From Dongia deserti (GTDB lineage: Bacteria > Pseudomonadota > Alphaproteobacteria > Dongiales > Dongiaceae): a DNA stretch of 64,000 bases. The translations under genes were made by a program, and so were the position numbers. Positions 1-8,754 of the stretch are shown here, piece by piece (within the stretch, counting starts at the first letter, position 1; each line of letters begins with the position of its first letter). The DNA lies in NCBI RefSeq assembly GCF_003574735.1, contig NZ_QORW01000004.1:124001-188000 (forward strand). The letters run 5' to 3'. A model generated the notes under the pieces. It saw nothing but the letters and a program-made list of their open reading frames with translations, was not told the origin of the DNA and made no database searches.

Positions 1-1
1 G

Positions 2-1012
2 CCCACCATCTATGAGCAGGCCAAGGCCGGGAAGCGCCAGAAGCCGCAGGTCGAACTGGCAGCGGAAGACAGGGAGCTGCTGGCCCGCCCCGACACCAAG
101 CCGATCTGGGATTGGCTGGTCGCCCGCTATCCGGATCAGACGCTCACACCCGATACCAGCCCGCAACTCGATCTCGGCGTCGACTCCTTGCAATGGATCG
201 AGCTCACGCTCGAGCTTCAGGAGCATTTCGGAGTCAGGTTCAACGAGGCCGCGATCAGCCGGATCCTGTCGATCCGCGATCTGCTGAACGAAGCCGCGCA
301 GCTGCGGGGCGCGCCCACCGCGCCGACGGAACCGGCGCCAGATGCCGCGCAATGGGTCCGGCCGATCGGTCTCGGCCACAAGCTCCTTGGCCTCATTCTC
401 TACGGCATCGATAAGGGGATGGCGCGGCTCATGTTCCGCCTGCAGGTGATCGGCAGGGACAAGTTGCCCGGCGAGGATCGCATCGTCCTGACGCCGAACC
501 ATGTCAGTTTTCTCGATCCCATTCTGCTGGCGGCTGCCTTGAATCTGCGCGAACTGCAGCGGACCTGCTGGGTCGGCTGGTCCGGCATCATGCTGGCCGG
601 CCCGATCATGCGCCTCGTCAGCCGCACCGCGAGCGTGCTGCCGATCGATCCCGACCGCGATCCGGCCGCCGCGCTGGATCTGGTCGACACCGCATTGCGG
701 ACCAAGACCCGCTTGGTCTGGTTCCCCGAAGGTCGCCGCTCCCCGACCGGCGAGCTCAGCGAGTTCCTCCCCGGCATCGCGCTGGTTCTGGAACGTACCG
801 GCGCCAAGGCCGTGCCCGTCCATATCAGCGGCACCTACGAAGCTTGGCCCCGCTCACGAACGCTGCCACGCCCTCACAAGGTGACGATCCGCTTCGGCTT
901 GCCGATCAGCGCCGATGAACTCGCCGAGCGCGGCGAAGGCGCAAACCGTCACGCACGCATTGCCAATGCGCTGCAGAAGGAGGTCGCAGCACTCGGGCAC
1001 GTGAACGTGTGA
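2..1012 (+). CDS. Acyl carrier domain / 1-acylglycerol-3-phosphate acyltransferase (PlsC) protein, 5' partial
   Basis: The reading frame is open from the left edge, so the N-terminus lies outside the window. The first ~95 visible residues form a phosphopantetheine carrier domain; the attachment serine sits in LGVDSLQW. A PlsC/LPLAT acyltransferase domain follows, with the HX4D catalytic motif in NHVSFLD and the FPEGRRSPTGE substrate motif. Proteins of this layout usually carry an AMP-binding acyl-CoA/acyl-ACP synthetase domain in front, which would be upstream of base 1; that part is inferred. The expected role is activation of a fatty acid, loading onto the built-in carrier, and transfer to a lipid acceptor at the membrane. 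The C-terminus is complete. Confidence 0.85.
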   Translation, partial: PTIYEQAKAGKRQKPQVELAAEDRELLARPDTKPIWDWLVARYPDQTLTPDTSPQLDLGVDSLQWIELTLELQEHFGVRFNEAAISRILSIRDLLNEAAQLRGAPTAPTEPAPDAAQWVRPIGLGHKLLGLILYGIDKGMARLMFRLQVIGRDKLPGEDRIVLTPNHVSFLDPILLAAALNLRELQRTCWVGWSGIMLAGPIMRLVSRTASVLPIDPDRDPAAALDLVDTALRTKTRLVWFPEGRRSPTGELSEFLPGIALVLERTGAKAVPVHISGTYEAWPRSRTLPRPHKVTIRFGLPISADELAERGEGANRHARIANALQKEVAALGHVNV

Positions 1013-1015
1013 CGA

Positions 1016-1666
1016 CTAGGACAGAGACTTGATGGCCCGCTGATATACGGCCGCGCTCAGCGCGTCGCTGACGCAGTCGAGCCGGTCGAGTAACCGCCGA
1101 TGGACCCGACAAGACTGCGCAACAGTTGATGACAAACCCAGCGAAGTCGCTGTCTGCGCCTCGCTGAAACAGGCAATCTGCCCACGGCAGGTATCCTCGA
1201 GCCAGCGAGCGAACAGCTCTCTCGCCTCGTTGTTCGCGCCATCGATATTGGCCCAATTGACATCAGTGGCCAAGTTGCCGCCCGCGGCTTTCACTAGCGG
1301 AACGGTTTCGGCGGCGACCATGAGGCAAAGCTTGTACTCTGACCCGAGCCCATTCACCTTGCAAAGCGGCGCCAGCTGGCCAGTTTGGTCGAAGGACGTC
1401 TTGAATTGCTCGTTGAGGCAGGCATCGGCACGGTTAGGACAGCGCCCGATCGCCAAGTCAAGGTAGCGATCGACCATCGAATCGATGGCTGCCGTCGCCT
1501 GATCTCGCGGCAAGGACGCGATGTATTCCGGCGTCATCGCTGCGGGATCGATATTGGCTGCTGCCGTGGTCGTGCTGCCAGCCTGCCGAGCAGGCGTCAT
1601 GCCGCCCGTCGCCGAGCATGCGGCGGCCAGGAACAAGACAACAACGGACACCAGGATTGACCGCAC
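1016..1666 (-). CDS. Putative exported lipoprotein, uncharacterised
   Basis: The protein begins with a hydrophobic signal segment ending in LFLAAAC, a good lipobox, so it is probably lipidated at that cysteine. The GTG at 1666 is preferred over the GTG at 1681 because GGGGAGG lies just upstream of it. The mature part is about 195 residues and has many spaced cysteines (for example IGRCPNRADAC, CLMVAAE, CRGQIAC), which suggests disulfides in the periplasm. I do not recognise a family. It converges on the acyltransferase gene with only 3 bases between the stops, and is followed on the opposite side by the MttB-like gene in the same direction. Confidence 0.65.
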   Translation of the reverse strand: MRSILVSVVVLFLAAACSATGGMTPARQAGSTTTAAANIDPAAMTPEYIASLPRDQATAAIDSMVDRYLDLAIGRCPNRADACLNEQFKTSFDQTGQLAPLCKVNGLGSEYKLCLMVAAETVPLVKAAGGNLATDVNWANIDGANNEARELFARWLEDTCRGQIACFSEAQTATSLGLSSTVAQSCRVHRRLLDRLDCVSDALSAAVYQRAIKSLS

Positions 1667-1764
1667 GCTGACCTCCCCCACTCAGAAGTGAGCGTCAAGC
1701 GTAGTGAACGGGAGATATTCGTTCAACAGAAACGTGCATGGACGCCAGCGAGACGGGGCGGCTC

Positions 1765-3327
1765 CTAGACGTTGCTATCCGGGACCGCTGCCTTCTTCTC
1801 GGCCATGAACGCCTGCAGCGCCTCGTCGATCGCGGGATCGAGCGCGGGTGCTTCGTATTCGGCCAGCATCTTCTTATAGAGCTTGTTGGCGCGCTGGGCG
1901 GCGTCCTGCCTTCCTTCCGCTTCCCACTGCTCGAAGCTGTTGTTGTCGGCGATGGCCGAGCGATAGAAGGCGGTTTCGAAATTCGCCTGGGTGTGCGAGC
2001 AGCCGAGGAAGTGGCTGCCCGGGCCGACTTCGCGGATGGCGTCGAGCGCCTGGCCGTTCTCGGAGAGGTCCACGCCCTTCGCCAGCACTTGCATCATGCC
2101 GAGCTGGTCGGCATCCATCACGAACTTCTCATAGCCGGAGGCGAGGCCGCCTTCCAGCCAGCCCGCGCCGTGCAGCACGAAGTTGGTGTTGGCGAGCAGG
2201 GTCGGCAGCAGGGTCTGCGCGCTCTCGTAGGCCGCCTGCGCGTCCGGCACCTTGGAGGCACAGAGCGAGCCGCCGGTGCGGAACGGAATGCCCAGGCGCC
2301 GCGCGAGCTGCGCCGCCGCGAACGACACCAGCGTCGGCTCCGGCGTGCCGAAGGTCGGCGCGCCCGATTGCATGGAGATCGAGCTCGCGAACACGCCGAA
2401 GATCACCGGCGCGCCCGGCCGATAGAGCTGCGATGTGCCGGCACCGGCCAGCACCTCCGCCAGCACCTGCGCAAGCGTGCCCGCTGCCGTCACCGGGCTC
2501 ATCGCACCCGAGAGAATGAACGGCGTCGTGATCGAAGCCTGGTTGGCGCGGGCATAGACCTTCATCGCGCCCAGCATCGTGCCGTCCCACACCATCGGCG
2601 AATTGGCGTTGATCAGGCTGGTGATGACGGTGTTTTTCTCCAGGAAGTCGGCGCCGAACACGATCTTTGCCATTTCGACCGTGTCGGCCGCGCGCTCGGG
2701 CGCCGTCACCGAGCCCATGAACGGCTTGTCCGAATACTTGATGTGCGAATAGACCATGTCGAGGTGACGCTTGTTCACCGGCAGGTCCACCGGCTCGCAC
2801 ACCGTGCCGCCCGAATGATGGATTGCGGGCGACATGTAGGCGAGCTTCACGAAGTTGCGGAAGTCCTCGATGGTCGCATAACGGCGGCCGTCGTCGAGGT
2901 TACGGATGAAAGGCGGGCCATAGACCGGCGCGAACACCGTGTTGTTGCCACCGATCGTGACGTTCCGCTCGGAGTTGCGCGCGTGCTGCACGTACTCGCG
3001 CGGCGCGGATTTCTGGATGATCGAGCGCGGCAGGCCCTTCGGGAAGCGGATGCGCGTGCCCTTCACATCGGCGCCTGCCTGCTGCCACAGCTCGAGCGCT
3101 TCCGGCTCATCGCGGAACTCGATGCCGACCTCCTGCAGGATGGTGTCGGCATTGCTCTCGATGATTTGCAGCCCCTCCTCGCTCAGCACCTCGTAGATCG
3201 GGATGCGGCGAGAGATGAAGGGGTTCTGCACCAGCTTCGGCTTGTTGCGTGCCTGGCGCCGCGCCTCGGCGCCGCCGCGACTGCGGCGACCGCCGCCTTG
3301 TTCCGCGCTGGAGTCTGCGATGGCCAT
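1765..3327 (-). CDS. Trimethylamine methyltransferase (MttB) family protein, non-pyrrolysine type
   Basis: About 520 residues with the layout of the MttB superfamily: a basic, low-complexity N-terminus, then a TIM-barrel-like methyltransferase body. The frame has no internal amber codon, so it belongs to the non-pyrrolysine branch, whose characterised anaerobic member demethylates glycine betaine to dimethylglycine with a corrinoid protein. No corrinoid protein gene is next to it here. The ATG at 3327 is chosen because AGAGGCAGG precedes it; an upstream ATG at 3354 lacks such a site. It is divergent from a dimethylglycine/sarcosine dehydrogenase-like gene with about 290 bases between them, which suggests joint work on methylated amines. 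The substrate is unknown. Confidence 0.8.
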   Translation of the reverse strand: MAIADSSAEQGGGRRSRGGAEARRQARNKPKLVQNPFISRRIPIYEVLSEEGLQIIESNADTILQEVGIEFRDEPEALELWQQAGADVKGTRIRFPKGLPRSIIQKSAPREYVQHARNSERNVTIGGNNTVFAPVYGPPFIRNLDDGRRYATIEDFRNFVKLAYMSPAIHHSGGTVCEPVDLPVNKRHLDMVYSHIKYSDKPFMGSVTAPERAADTVEMAKIVFGADFLEKNTVITSLINANSPMVWDGTMLGAMKVYARANQASITTPFILSGAMSPVTAAGTLAQVLAEVLAGAGTSQLYRPGAPVIFGVFASSISMQSGAPTFGTPEPTLVSFAAAQLARRLGIPFRTGGSLCASKVPDAQAAYESAQTLLPTLLANTNFVLHGAGWLEGGLASGYEKFVMDADQLGMMQVLAKGVDLSENGQALDAIREVGPGSHFLGCSHTQANFETAFYRSAIADNNSFEQWEAEGRQDAAQRANKLYKKMLAEYEAPALDPAIDEALQAFMAEKKAAVPDSNV

Positions 3328-3619
3328 GGACCTGCCTCTTTGTGACGAAAACACATACCGGCAGCCTTGTTAGGCTCCGGCCGGAAATGCCGCCATTTCG
3401 TCACCCGGGGCGGGTTTCCTCTAGCGGATCAGCGACAGGCGATACCCATTTCGCGCCGCTTGCGCGAGTGCAAAACAGGCCGATTTCCGATAGTTATGCA
3501 GGCCGACCCGGCACAGGGGCAGTGTCGCGCCGCATTTTGCTGATGTCGCAATCAGGCGGCAATCGCGCCGCCACACCGCCCTATAGTCGGCCGGCAATAC
3601 CACTTCTGGGTCGCGGGCA

Positions 3620-6181
3620 ATGGCAGAGTTTCCGGAGAAGGCAAAGGTCGTCATCATCGGCTTGGGCGGGATCGTCGGCGCGGCGGTCGCCCATCACCTG
3701 GTCGAGCGCGGATGGAGCGATATCGTCGGCATCGACAAGTCCGGCCTCCCGACTGACATCGGATCGACCGCCCACGCCTCCGACTTCTGCTACACCACTA
3801 GCCACGACTTCCTGTCCTGCTGGACCACGCTCTACTCCATCGATTTCTACGAGAAGCTGGGTCACTACGAGCGCATCGGCGGCCTGGAGGTCGCGCGCGT
3901 CGGCGACGATGCGCGCATGGATGAGATCAAGCGCAAGGTGGCGTCGGCCAAGGCCTTCGGCACACGCGCGCGTTTGATCGGTCCGGCCGAGATCAAGAAG
4001 AAGTTTCCGCTCATCGAAGAGAGCGTGGTCCAGGGCGGCCTGTGGGATCCCGATGCCGGCCTCGTCATCCCGCGCTCGCAAACCGTCGCCGGCAAGCTGA
4101 TTGACCAGGCGACGGCGTCCGGCAAGCTCAAGGCCTTCGCCAATACCCCAGCCAAGTCGCTGGTCATCGAGAACGGCCGCATCAAGGCCGTGGTGACCGA
4201 CCGCGGCACCATCCAGGCCGATTACGTGGTGGTCTGCGCCGGCCTGTGGGGCCGCTTGATCGCCGAAATGGCGGGCGAGGACCTGCCGGTCATGCCGGTC
4301 GATCATCCCCTCACCTTCTTCGGTCCGTACACCGAGTTCGCGGGCACCGGCAAGGAGATCGGCTGGCCGCTGCTGCGCGACCAGGGCAACTCCGCCTACA
4401 TGCGCGACACCGGCGATCCGACCACGTCCGAAGGCGGCATGATCGAATGGGGCTATTACGAGGAGACGAACCCGCGCCTGTGCCATCCGCGCGACATCCT
4501 CGAAAAGGAACAGGCACGCTTGTCGCCCTCGCAGCGCGACCTCGACATGGAACACATCCTGACGCCGCTGGAGCGCGCCATCGAGCTGACGCCGATCCTG
4601 GGCGAGCTCGGCTATAACGAGCAGCGTTCGTTCAACGGCCTCCTGCAGGTGACGGCCGACGGCGGCCCGGCGATCGGCGAGAGCCAGAAGGTGCGCGGGC
4701 TGTGGTATTCCGTCGCCATCTGGGTCAAGGACGCGCCGGGCATGGCCAAGCTGGTCGCCGACTGGATGACCGACGGGCGCACCAACATCGACCACGCCAA
4801 GATCGACTATGCACGGTTCTATCCGCACCAGCTGAAAGAGGCCTTCATCGAGGGCCGCTGCGGCGAGGCCGCGCAGAAGATCTACAATCCCGCCGTCCAT
4901 CCGCGCGAGCCCTATGCGACCGGCCGCGACGTCAAGCGCTCGCCCTTCTACGACCGCGAGAAGGAGCTCGGTGGCTATTTCATGGAGCTCGGCGGCTGGG
5001 AGCGCGCCCACGGCTACGCCGCCAACGAGCACCTGCTGAAGAAATACGGCAACCGCGTGCCGGTGCGCGAGAACGAGTGGGACAACCGCCACTTCTGGCG
5101 CGTCTCCAACGCCGAGCACCTTGCCATGAGCGAGGATTGCGGCATCGTGAACCTGTCGCACTTCTACATGTTCGACGTTGAAGGACCGGACCACGTCGCG
5201 CTGATGGAGTGGATCTGCGCTGCCAAGATCGGCGGCGATGCCAATATCGGCAAAGGCATCTACACCCACTTCCTCGATGACGAGGGCATGGTACGCGCCG
5301 ACCTCACCGTGTTCCGCATGGCCGATCGCTGCCGCGTAGTCGACGGCGCCGACGCCGGCCCGCGCGACCTGCGCTACGTGCAGCGGGTGGCGCAGGACAA
5401 GGGCTTCAACGTCACCGTCACCGACGTGAGCGAGAAATACGTCACCATCGGCCTCTGGGGCCCGAACGCGCGGGTGACGCTGCAGAAGGTCGTGGAGGAT
5501 CCGAACGGCCTGACGCACGAGAACTTCCCCTTCGCCTCGATCAAGCCGATCAAGATCGCCGGTAAGAATGTGACCGCCTTTCGCATCTCCTATGTCGGCG
5601 AGCAGGGTTGGGAACTGCACATGCGCTACGAGGACGGTCTCGCCATCTGGGACGCGCTCCGTTCGACCGGCGTGATGGCGTTCGGCGTCGAGACCTACGC
5701 CAACAGCCGCCGGATGGAGAAGAGCCTGCGCTTGCAGAATGCGGATCTCCTCACCGAGTACAACCTGCTCGAGGCCGATCTCCAGCGCCCGAAGGTCAAG
5801 GAGGCCGACTTCCGCGGCAAGGCCAAGCACCTGGAGCATCGCGCCCGCAAGCACCAGCCGGCGATGTTGTGCACGCTGGTGATGACCAGCAACATCGATT
5901 CCAAGGGCGTCGCCCGCTACCCCGTCGGCACCATGCCGGTGATGGATCCGGAGACGAAGGAAACGCTAACCGACGAACTCGGCCGCCACTCCTTCACTAC
6001 CTCGGTCGCCTATGGTCCGACCATCGGCAAGAACATCGCGCTGGCCTACCTCCCCTGGTCGTACTGCCAGGAAGGCCGCAAGCTGATCGTGGAGTATTTC
6101 GGCGAGATCTACCCGGTCGAAGTCGCGGGAGTCGGCTACAAGCCGCTCTACGATCCGGAGAATTTGAAGCCGCGGACGTGA
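3620..6181 (+). CDS. FAD-dependent dimethylglycine/sarcosine dehydrogenase-like protein with GcvT domain
   Basis: 853 residues. The N-terminus has a dinucleotide-binding Rossmann motif (GLGGIVGAA near residue 14) and a DAO-type FAD oxidoreductase domain to about residue 370. A linker and a C-terminal aminomethyltransferase (GcvT)-type folate domain follow, including YVGEQGWELH. In characterised relatives the flavin domain oxidises an N-methyl group of dimethylglycine or sarcosine and the folate domain captures the carbon as 5,10-methylene-THF. Length and domain order match that family. Start: ATG at 3620, giving the flavin motif at the expected depth. The divergent MttB-like gene upstream suggests one pathway for quaternary or tertiary amines; the exact substrate cannot be read from the sequence. 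Confidence 0.85.
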   Translation: MAEFPEKAKVVIIGLGGIVGAAVAHHLVERGWSDIVGIDKSGLPTDIGSTAHASDFCYTTSHDFLSCWTTLYSIDFYEKLGHYERIGGLEVARVGDDARMDEIKRKVASAKAFGTRARLIGPAEIKKKFPLIEESVVQGGLWDPDAGLVIPRSQTVAGKLIDQATASGKLKAFANTPAKSLVIENGRIKAVVTDRGTIQADYVVVCAGLWGRLIAEMAGEDLPVMPVDHPLTFFGPYTEFAGTGKEIGWPLLRDQGNSAYMRDTGDPTTSEGGMIEWGYYEETNPRLCHPRDILEKEQARLSPSQRDLDMEHILTPLERAIELTPILGELGYNEQRSFNGLLQVTADGGPAIGESQKVRGLWYSVAIWVKDAPGMAKLVADWMTDGRTNIDHAKIDYARFYPHQLKEAFIEGRCGEAAQKIYNPAVHPREPYATGRDVKRSPFYDREKELGGYFMELGGWERAHGYAANEHLLKKYGNRVPVRENEWDNRHFWRVSNAEHLAMSEDCGIVNLSHFYMFDVEGPDHVALMEWICAAKIGGDANIGKGIYTHFLDDEGMVRADLTVFRMADRCRVVDGADAGPRDLRYVQRVAQDKGFNVTVTDVSEKYVTIGLWGPNARVTLQKVVEDPNGLTHENFPFASIKPIKIAGKNVTAFRISYVGEQGWELHMRYEDGLAIWDALRSTGVMAFGVETYANSRRMEKSLRLQNADLLTEYNLLEADLQRPKVKEADFRGKAKHLEHRARKHQPAMLCTLVMTSNIDSKGVARYPVGTMPVMDPETKETLTDELGRHSFTTSVAYGPTIGKNIALAYLPWSYCQEGRKLIVEYFGEIYPVEVAGVGYKPLYDPENLKPRT

Positions 6182-6366
6182 TCTCCGCCCGATGTGAGCC
6201 GGCCGTCTCTGGCCACTCGCTGAAGTTTGCCAGCCGCGTGAACCACGCTTCAACGGTTTCTGCCTGACCTTTGGAAGTGGAACACGCGTACGCGACCGCC
6301 GCTCACTTTGTGGACAGTCTCAACTGCTGATGTAGACTCACGTTCAAATTCGGCGGGAGTTCCCCA

Positions 6367-7245
6367 ATGACCGGCAGACTCCAGCAGATGGTGCCGAGGT
6401 GGCGCCGGCACTGCTGCCGAGCTTTGCTATTCGCAGCTCTGCTATTTTCACCAGCGGTCCCGGAGGCCATGGCCGACCGCAGCTCGTTGGAGAAGCCAAT
6501 GTGCTGGGGCTGGATGGAGGAACTGCTGTTTGACGAATGGCGAGACCTTGCAAATTCAGGTGGAAGGCCAAACAAGGCCGCTGCCGGGATTATATTTGAA
6601 GATCAAGTCGTGACCGGTGCCGACGGCGCGCATCTGCGTGGCTATCGGGCATTCTCTGCGTCCGTCACAGCACCAGATGAGCAGCCTGCGGTGCTGGTGG
6701 CGCCCGGGAACGCCATGCTTGCCGACCAGCTGTACACGGTTGTGGCGTTCTTTGCTGATCGAGGCAGGACATCGTACGTGTTCGATTATAGGGGGTATGG
6801 CGATTCAGACGGCTCGCCATACTCGACCGCCATTATCGAAGACTACAAAAGGCTGTTGGCGTTCATCCGAAACGTGGGCCATCCACGCATTGCCGTCTAC
6901 GCAATGTCTTTTGGCGGCATTGTGACACTTGCCGCGTTGGACGACGACGCGATCAGGATTGACGCGCTGGTCCTGGATGGCGTCCCTTCGGAATTGCCGT
7001 GGATCGCAATGTGTCCTGAATCGCTTGATCCAATCAACAACATCGGCGCAGCTCCCGAGCCAACTCTTGTCTTGAGCGGCAGTGCCGATCCTATTGTGAC
7101 GCCGGAGCAGTCGTCCGAGCTTCGCGCCGCCGCTCTCAAGCGTCACATGCAAGTTCAGGTATTGCCGGGGTTCTCGCATCCGGGATTGGATGAAAGTCCG
7201 CGAGCGGAGGAGCGTCTCGACATTGTCTTCAGGTTCTTGAACTAG
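6367..7245 (+). CDS. Exported alpha/beta hydrolase
   Basis: 292 residues. A basic start followed by a hydrophobic stretch (residues ~14-37) is a likely signal peptide. The alpha/beta-hydrolase features are the nucleophile elbow MSFGGI, the strand and loop FDYRGYGDSDG, an acid candidate in SADPIV and a histidine in FSHPG near the C-terminus, so the catalytic triad looks complete. A GGGAG site precedes the ATG. The substrate is unknown; this is the general fold of serine esterases and peptidases in the DUF/BEM46-like group. It is transcribed alone. Base use is a little less GC-rich than the flanking genes. Confidence 0.75.
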   Translation: MTGRLQQMVPRWRRHCCRALLFAALLFSPAVPEAMADRSSLEKPMCWGWMEELLFDEWRDLANSGGRPNKAAAGIIFEDQVVTGADGAHLRGYRAFSASVTAPDEQPAVLVAPGNAMLADQLYTVVAFFADRGRTSYVFDYRGYGDSDGSPYSTAIIEDYKRLLAFIRNVGHPRIAVYAMSFGGIVTLAALDDDAIRIDALVLDGVPSELPWIAMCPESLDPINNIGAAPEPTLVLSGSADPIVTPEQSSELRAAALKRHMQVQVLPGFSHPGLDESPRAEERLDIVFRFLN

Positions 7246-7545
7246 CATTGCCCGCGGCCGTGGCGCCCGCGAGCTCTTTGAATCCGGAGAACGCACCGTT
7301 GCGCGCATAGCTCGCTCCAATATGACAGCCAATGAAATCGCCCCCGTCGCAATACCGGAGCTCTTATTTGGCGCCATGTCACCGCTTTGTCCCTCCACCT
7401 GGGCGCATCGCACTGGTATCGCAATCGGGATGTCGAGCGGGCGTCGGTATTTCTTACCTTACGCAACTTCCACACTCTGGAATCTGCTACCTCATGGTCC
7501 GCGCCTTAGACGCGGGAAAACATGTGTGGCCGAGGTCCGGGAACA
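7246..7545. other. Intergenic stretch, no gene recognised
   Basis: About 300 bases between the alpha/beta hydrolase and the PP-loop protein. Short open frames occur on both strands but none has a convincing ribosome binding site or family resemblance. The promoter for the downstream gene presumably lies here; no clear element is visible. Confidence 0.5.
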
Positions 7546-8754
7546 ATGATCAACACCCTGCGCATTTCAGTGCACGAAGAACGCGATGCCAGTGCGGTCG
7601 TGCGCACCGCTTCCTACAGCTCGCCCGCCGGTTCGCGCCGCGTCTTCTACCATGTGTCCGGCGACGTCCTGCCGCCTCCGTTGGAGGTCTATGACTTCGC
7701 CGTCGTGGCGGCGATCTACGCCGCCATGCGCGAGGGAATTCCGGTGCATGTCGAAGGCCCCGTCACGGCGGAGCTGCTGCGCAATCTGGAGGAGTTCCAG
7801 GAGGCATGGGCGATGTGGCGGTCGACGCACCGGCCCGTCCAGATCACCGCGGACCAGATTCTGCCGGCGCAGCAATCGCCGAGCCGGCGCGGCGTCTTCG
7901 CCTTCTCCGGCGGCGTCGATGGAACATTCGCGCTTCTGAGGCACCATGCCGGCCGTGCCGGCTTGCGCACGGCGCGACCCGTCTGCGCCATGCTCGTGTG
8001 GGGATTCGACCTGCCGCTGGACAACCAGAGCGCTTTCGACCGCGCGCACGGCAGCATCTCCGACATGATGGGCCCGCTCGGAATTCCGCTGGTCACCGTA
8101 CGCACGAACTGGCGCGCTCATCTGTCCAGAGATTGGCTGATGGAGTATCACGCCGCGCTCAGCGCCTGCCTGCTCCAGTTCCGCGGGCTTGCCAATGTCG
8201 GTGTCTGCGGTGCCGGCGAGGATTATTCGCAGCTCGCCGTTCCCTGGGGCTCGAACCCGGTCACCAATCACCTGCTGTCCGGCGGCGGCTTTCAGTTACA
8301 TACCGAAGGCGGCGGCTTCACGCGGACGGAGCGTGTCCGCCTGATCTGCGACTACCCCGACGTTGCCGCCAAGCTCCGCGTCTGCTGGGAAGGCCCGAAG
8401 ACCGGTGGGAATTGCGGCGTTTGCGAGAAGTGCATCCGGACGAAGCTGAATTTCCTTGCGAATAAGCAGGAGCCGCTCTGCTTCGACCGTCGGCCGACCG
8501 ACATGGAAATACTGAGGCTGACGGCGCGCAACCAGGTTCAGCTCGCCTTCCTGAACGAGATCATGGCTGCCGCCAGGAAGAACGGCGCAAGCGGGCCATG
8601 GCTGTCGAGCCTGCGGCTGGCGATCGCGAAGAATCGCCTTATGCTGCCGGCCCGCACGTTTGGACGTCGCGTCGCCGCTCGAATGCGGCCGCTGCTCGGA
8701 CGACCCGTCGTCATCAAGGCAGAGCAGCGCGCGCCTCAGGTGCAGAAAAAATAG
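7546..8754 (+). CDS. PP-loop ATPase, QueC/ExsB-like, in a surface-polysaccharide context
   Basis: About 402 residues from the ATG at 7546, which follows GAGGTCCGGG; an ATG at 7522 is possible. The centre holds a PP-loop ATP pyrophosphatase signature, AFSGGVDGTFALL (near residue 120), and the C-terminal third has a cysteine cluster, GGNCGVCEKCIRTK, like the zinc site of the 7-cyano-7-deazaguanine synthase family. The N-terminal ~110 residues are not part of a standard QueC, and the protein is nearly twice as long as QueC (about 230 residues). The usual serine of SGGxDS is glycine here. The neighbours are a flippase and a sulfotransferase, not queuosine genes, so it may modify a sugar or lipid-linked substrate; that is inference. 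Confidence 0.7.
   Translation: MINTLRISVHEERDASAVVRTASYSSPAGSRRVFYHVSGDVLPPPLEVYDFAVVAAIYAAMREGIPVHVEGPVTAELLRNLEEFQEAWAMWRSTHRPVQITADQILPAQQSPSRRGVFAFSGGVDGTFALLRHHAGRAGLRTARPVCAMLVWGFDLPLDNQSAFDRAHGSISDMMGPLGIPLVTVRTNWRAHLSRDWLMEYHAALSACLLQFRGLANVGVCGAGEDYSQLAVPWGSNPVTNHLLSGGGFQLHTEGGGFTRTERVRLICDYPDVAAKLRVCWEGPKTGGNCGVCEKCIRTKLNFLANKQEPLCFDRRPTDMEILRLTARNQVQLAFLNEIMAAARKNGASGPWLSSLRLAIAKNRLMLPARTFGRRVAARMRPLLGRPVVIKAEQRAPQVQKK

Noticed and set aside
1765-3327. Pyrrolysine-containing MttB
   Set aside because: The frame is read through without an amber codon, so no pyrrolysine is needed.
1738-3345. Long open frame on the plus strand opposite the MttB-like gene
   Set aside because: It is an antisense shadow of a clear family member, rich in Arg/His/Leu with no recognisable domain.
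3581-5854. 757-codon open frame opposite the dimethylglycine dehydrogenase-like gene
   Set aside because: Typical high-GC antisense frame; the plus-strand product has complete FAD and GcvT domains.
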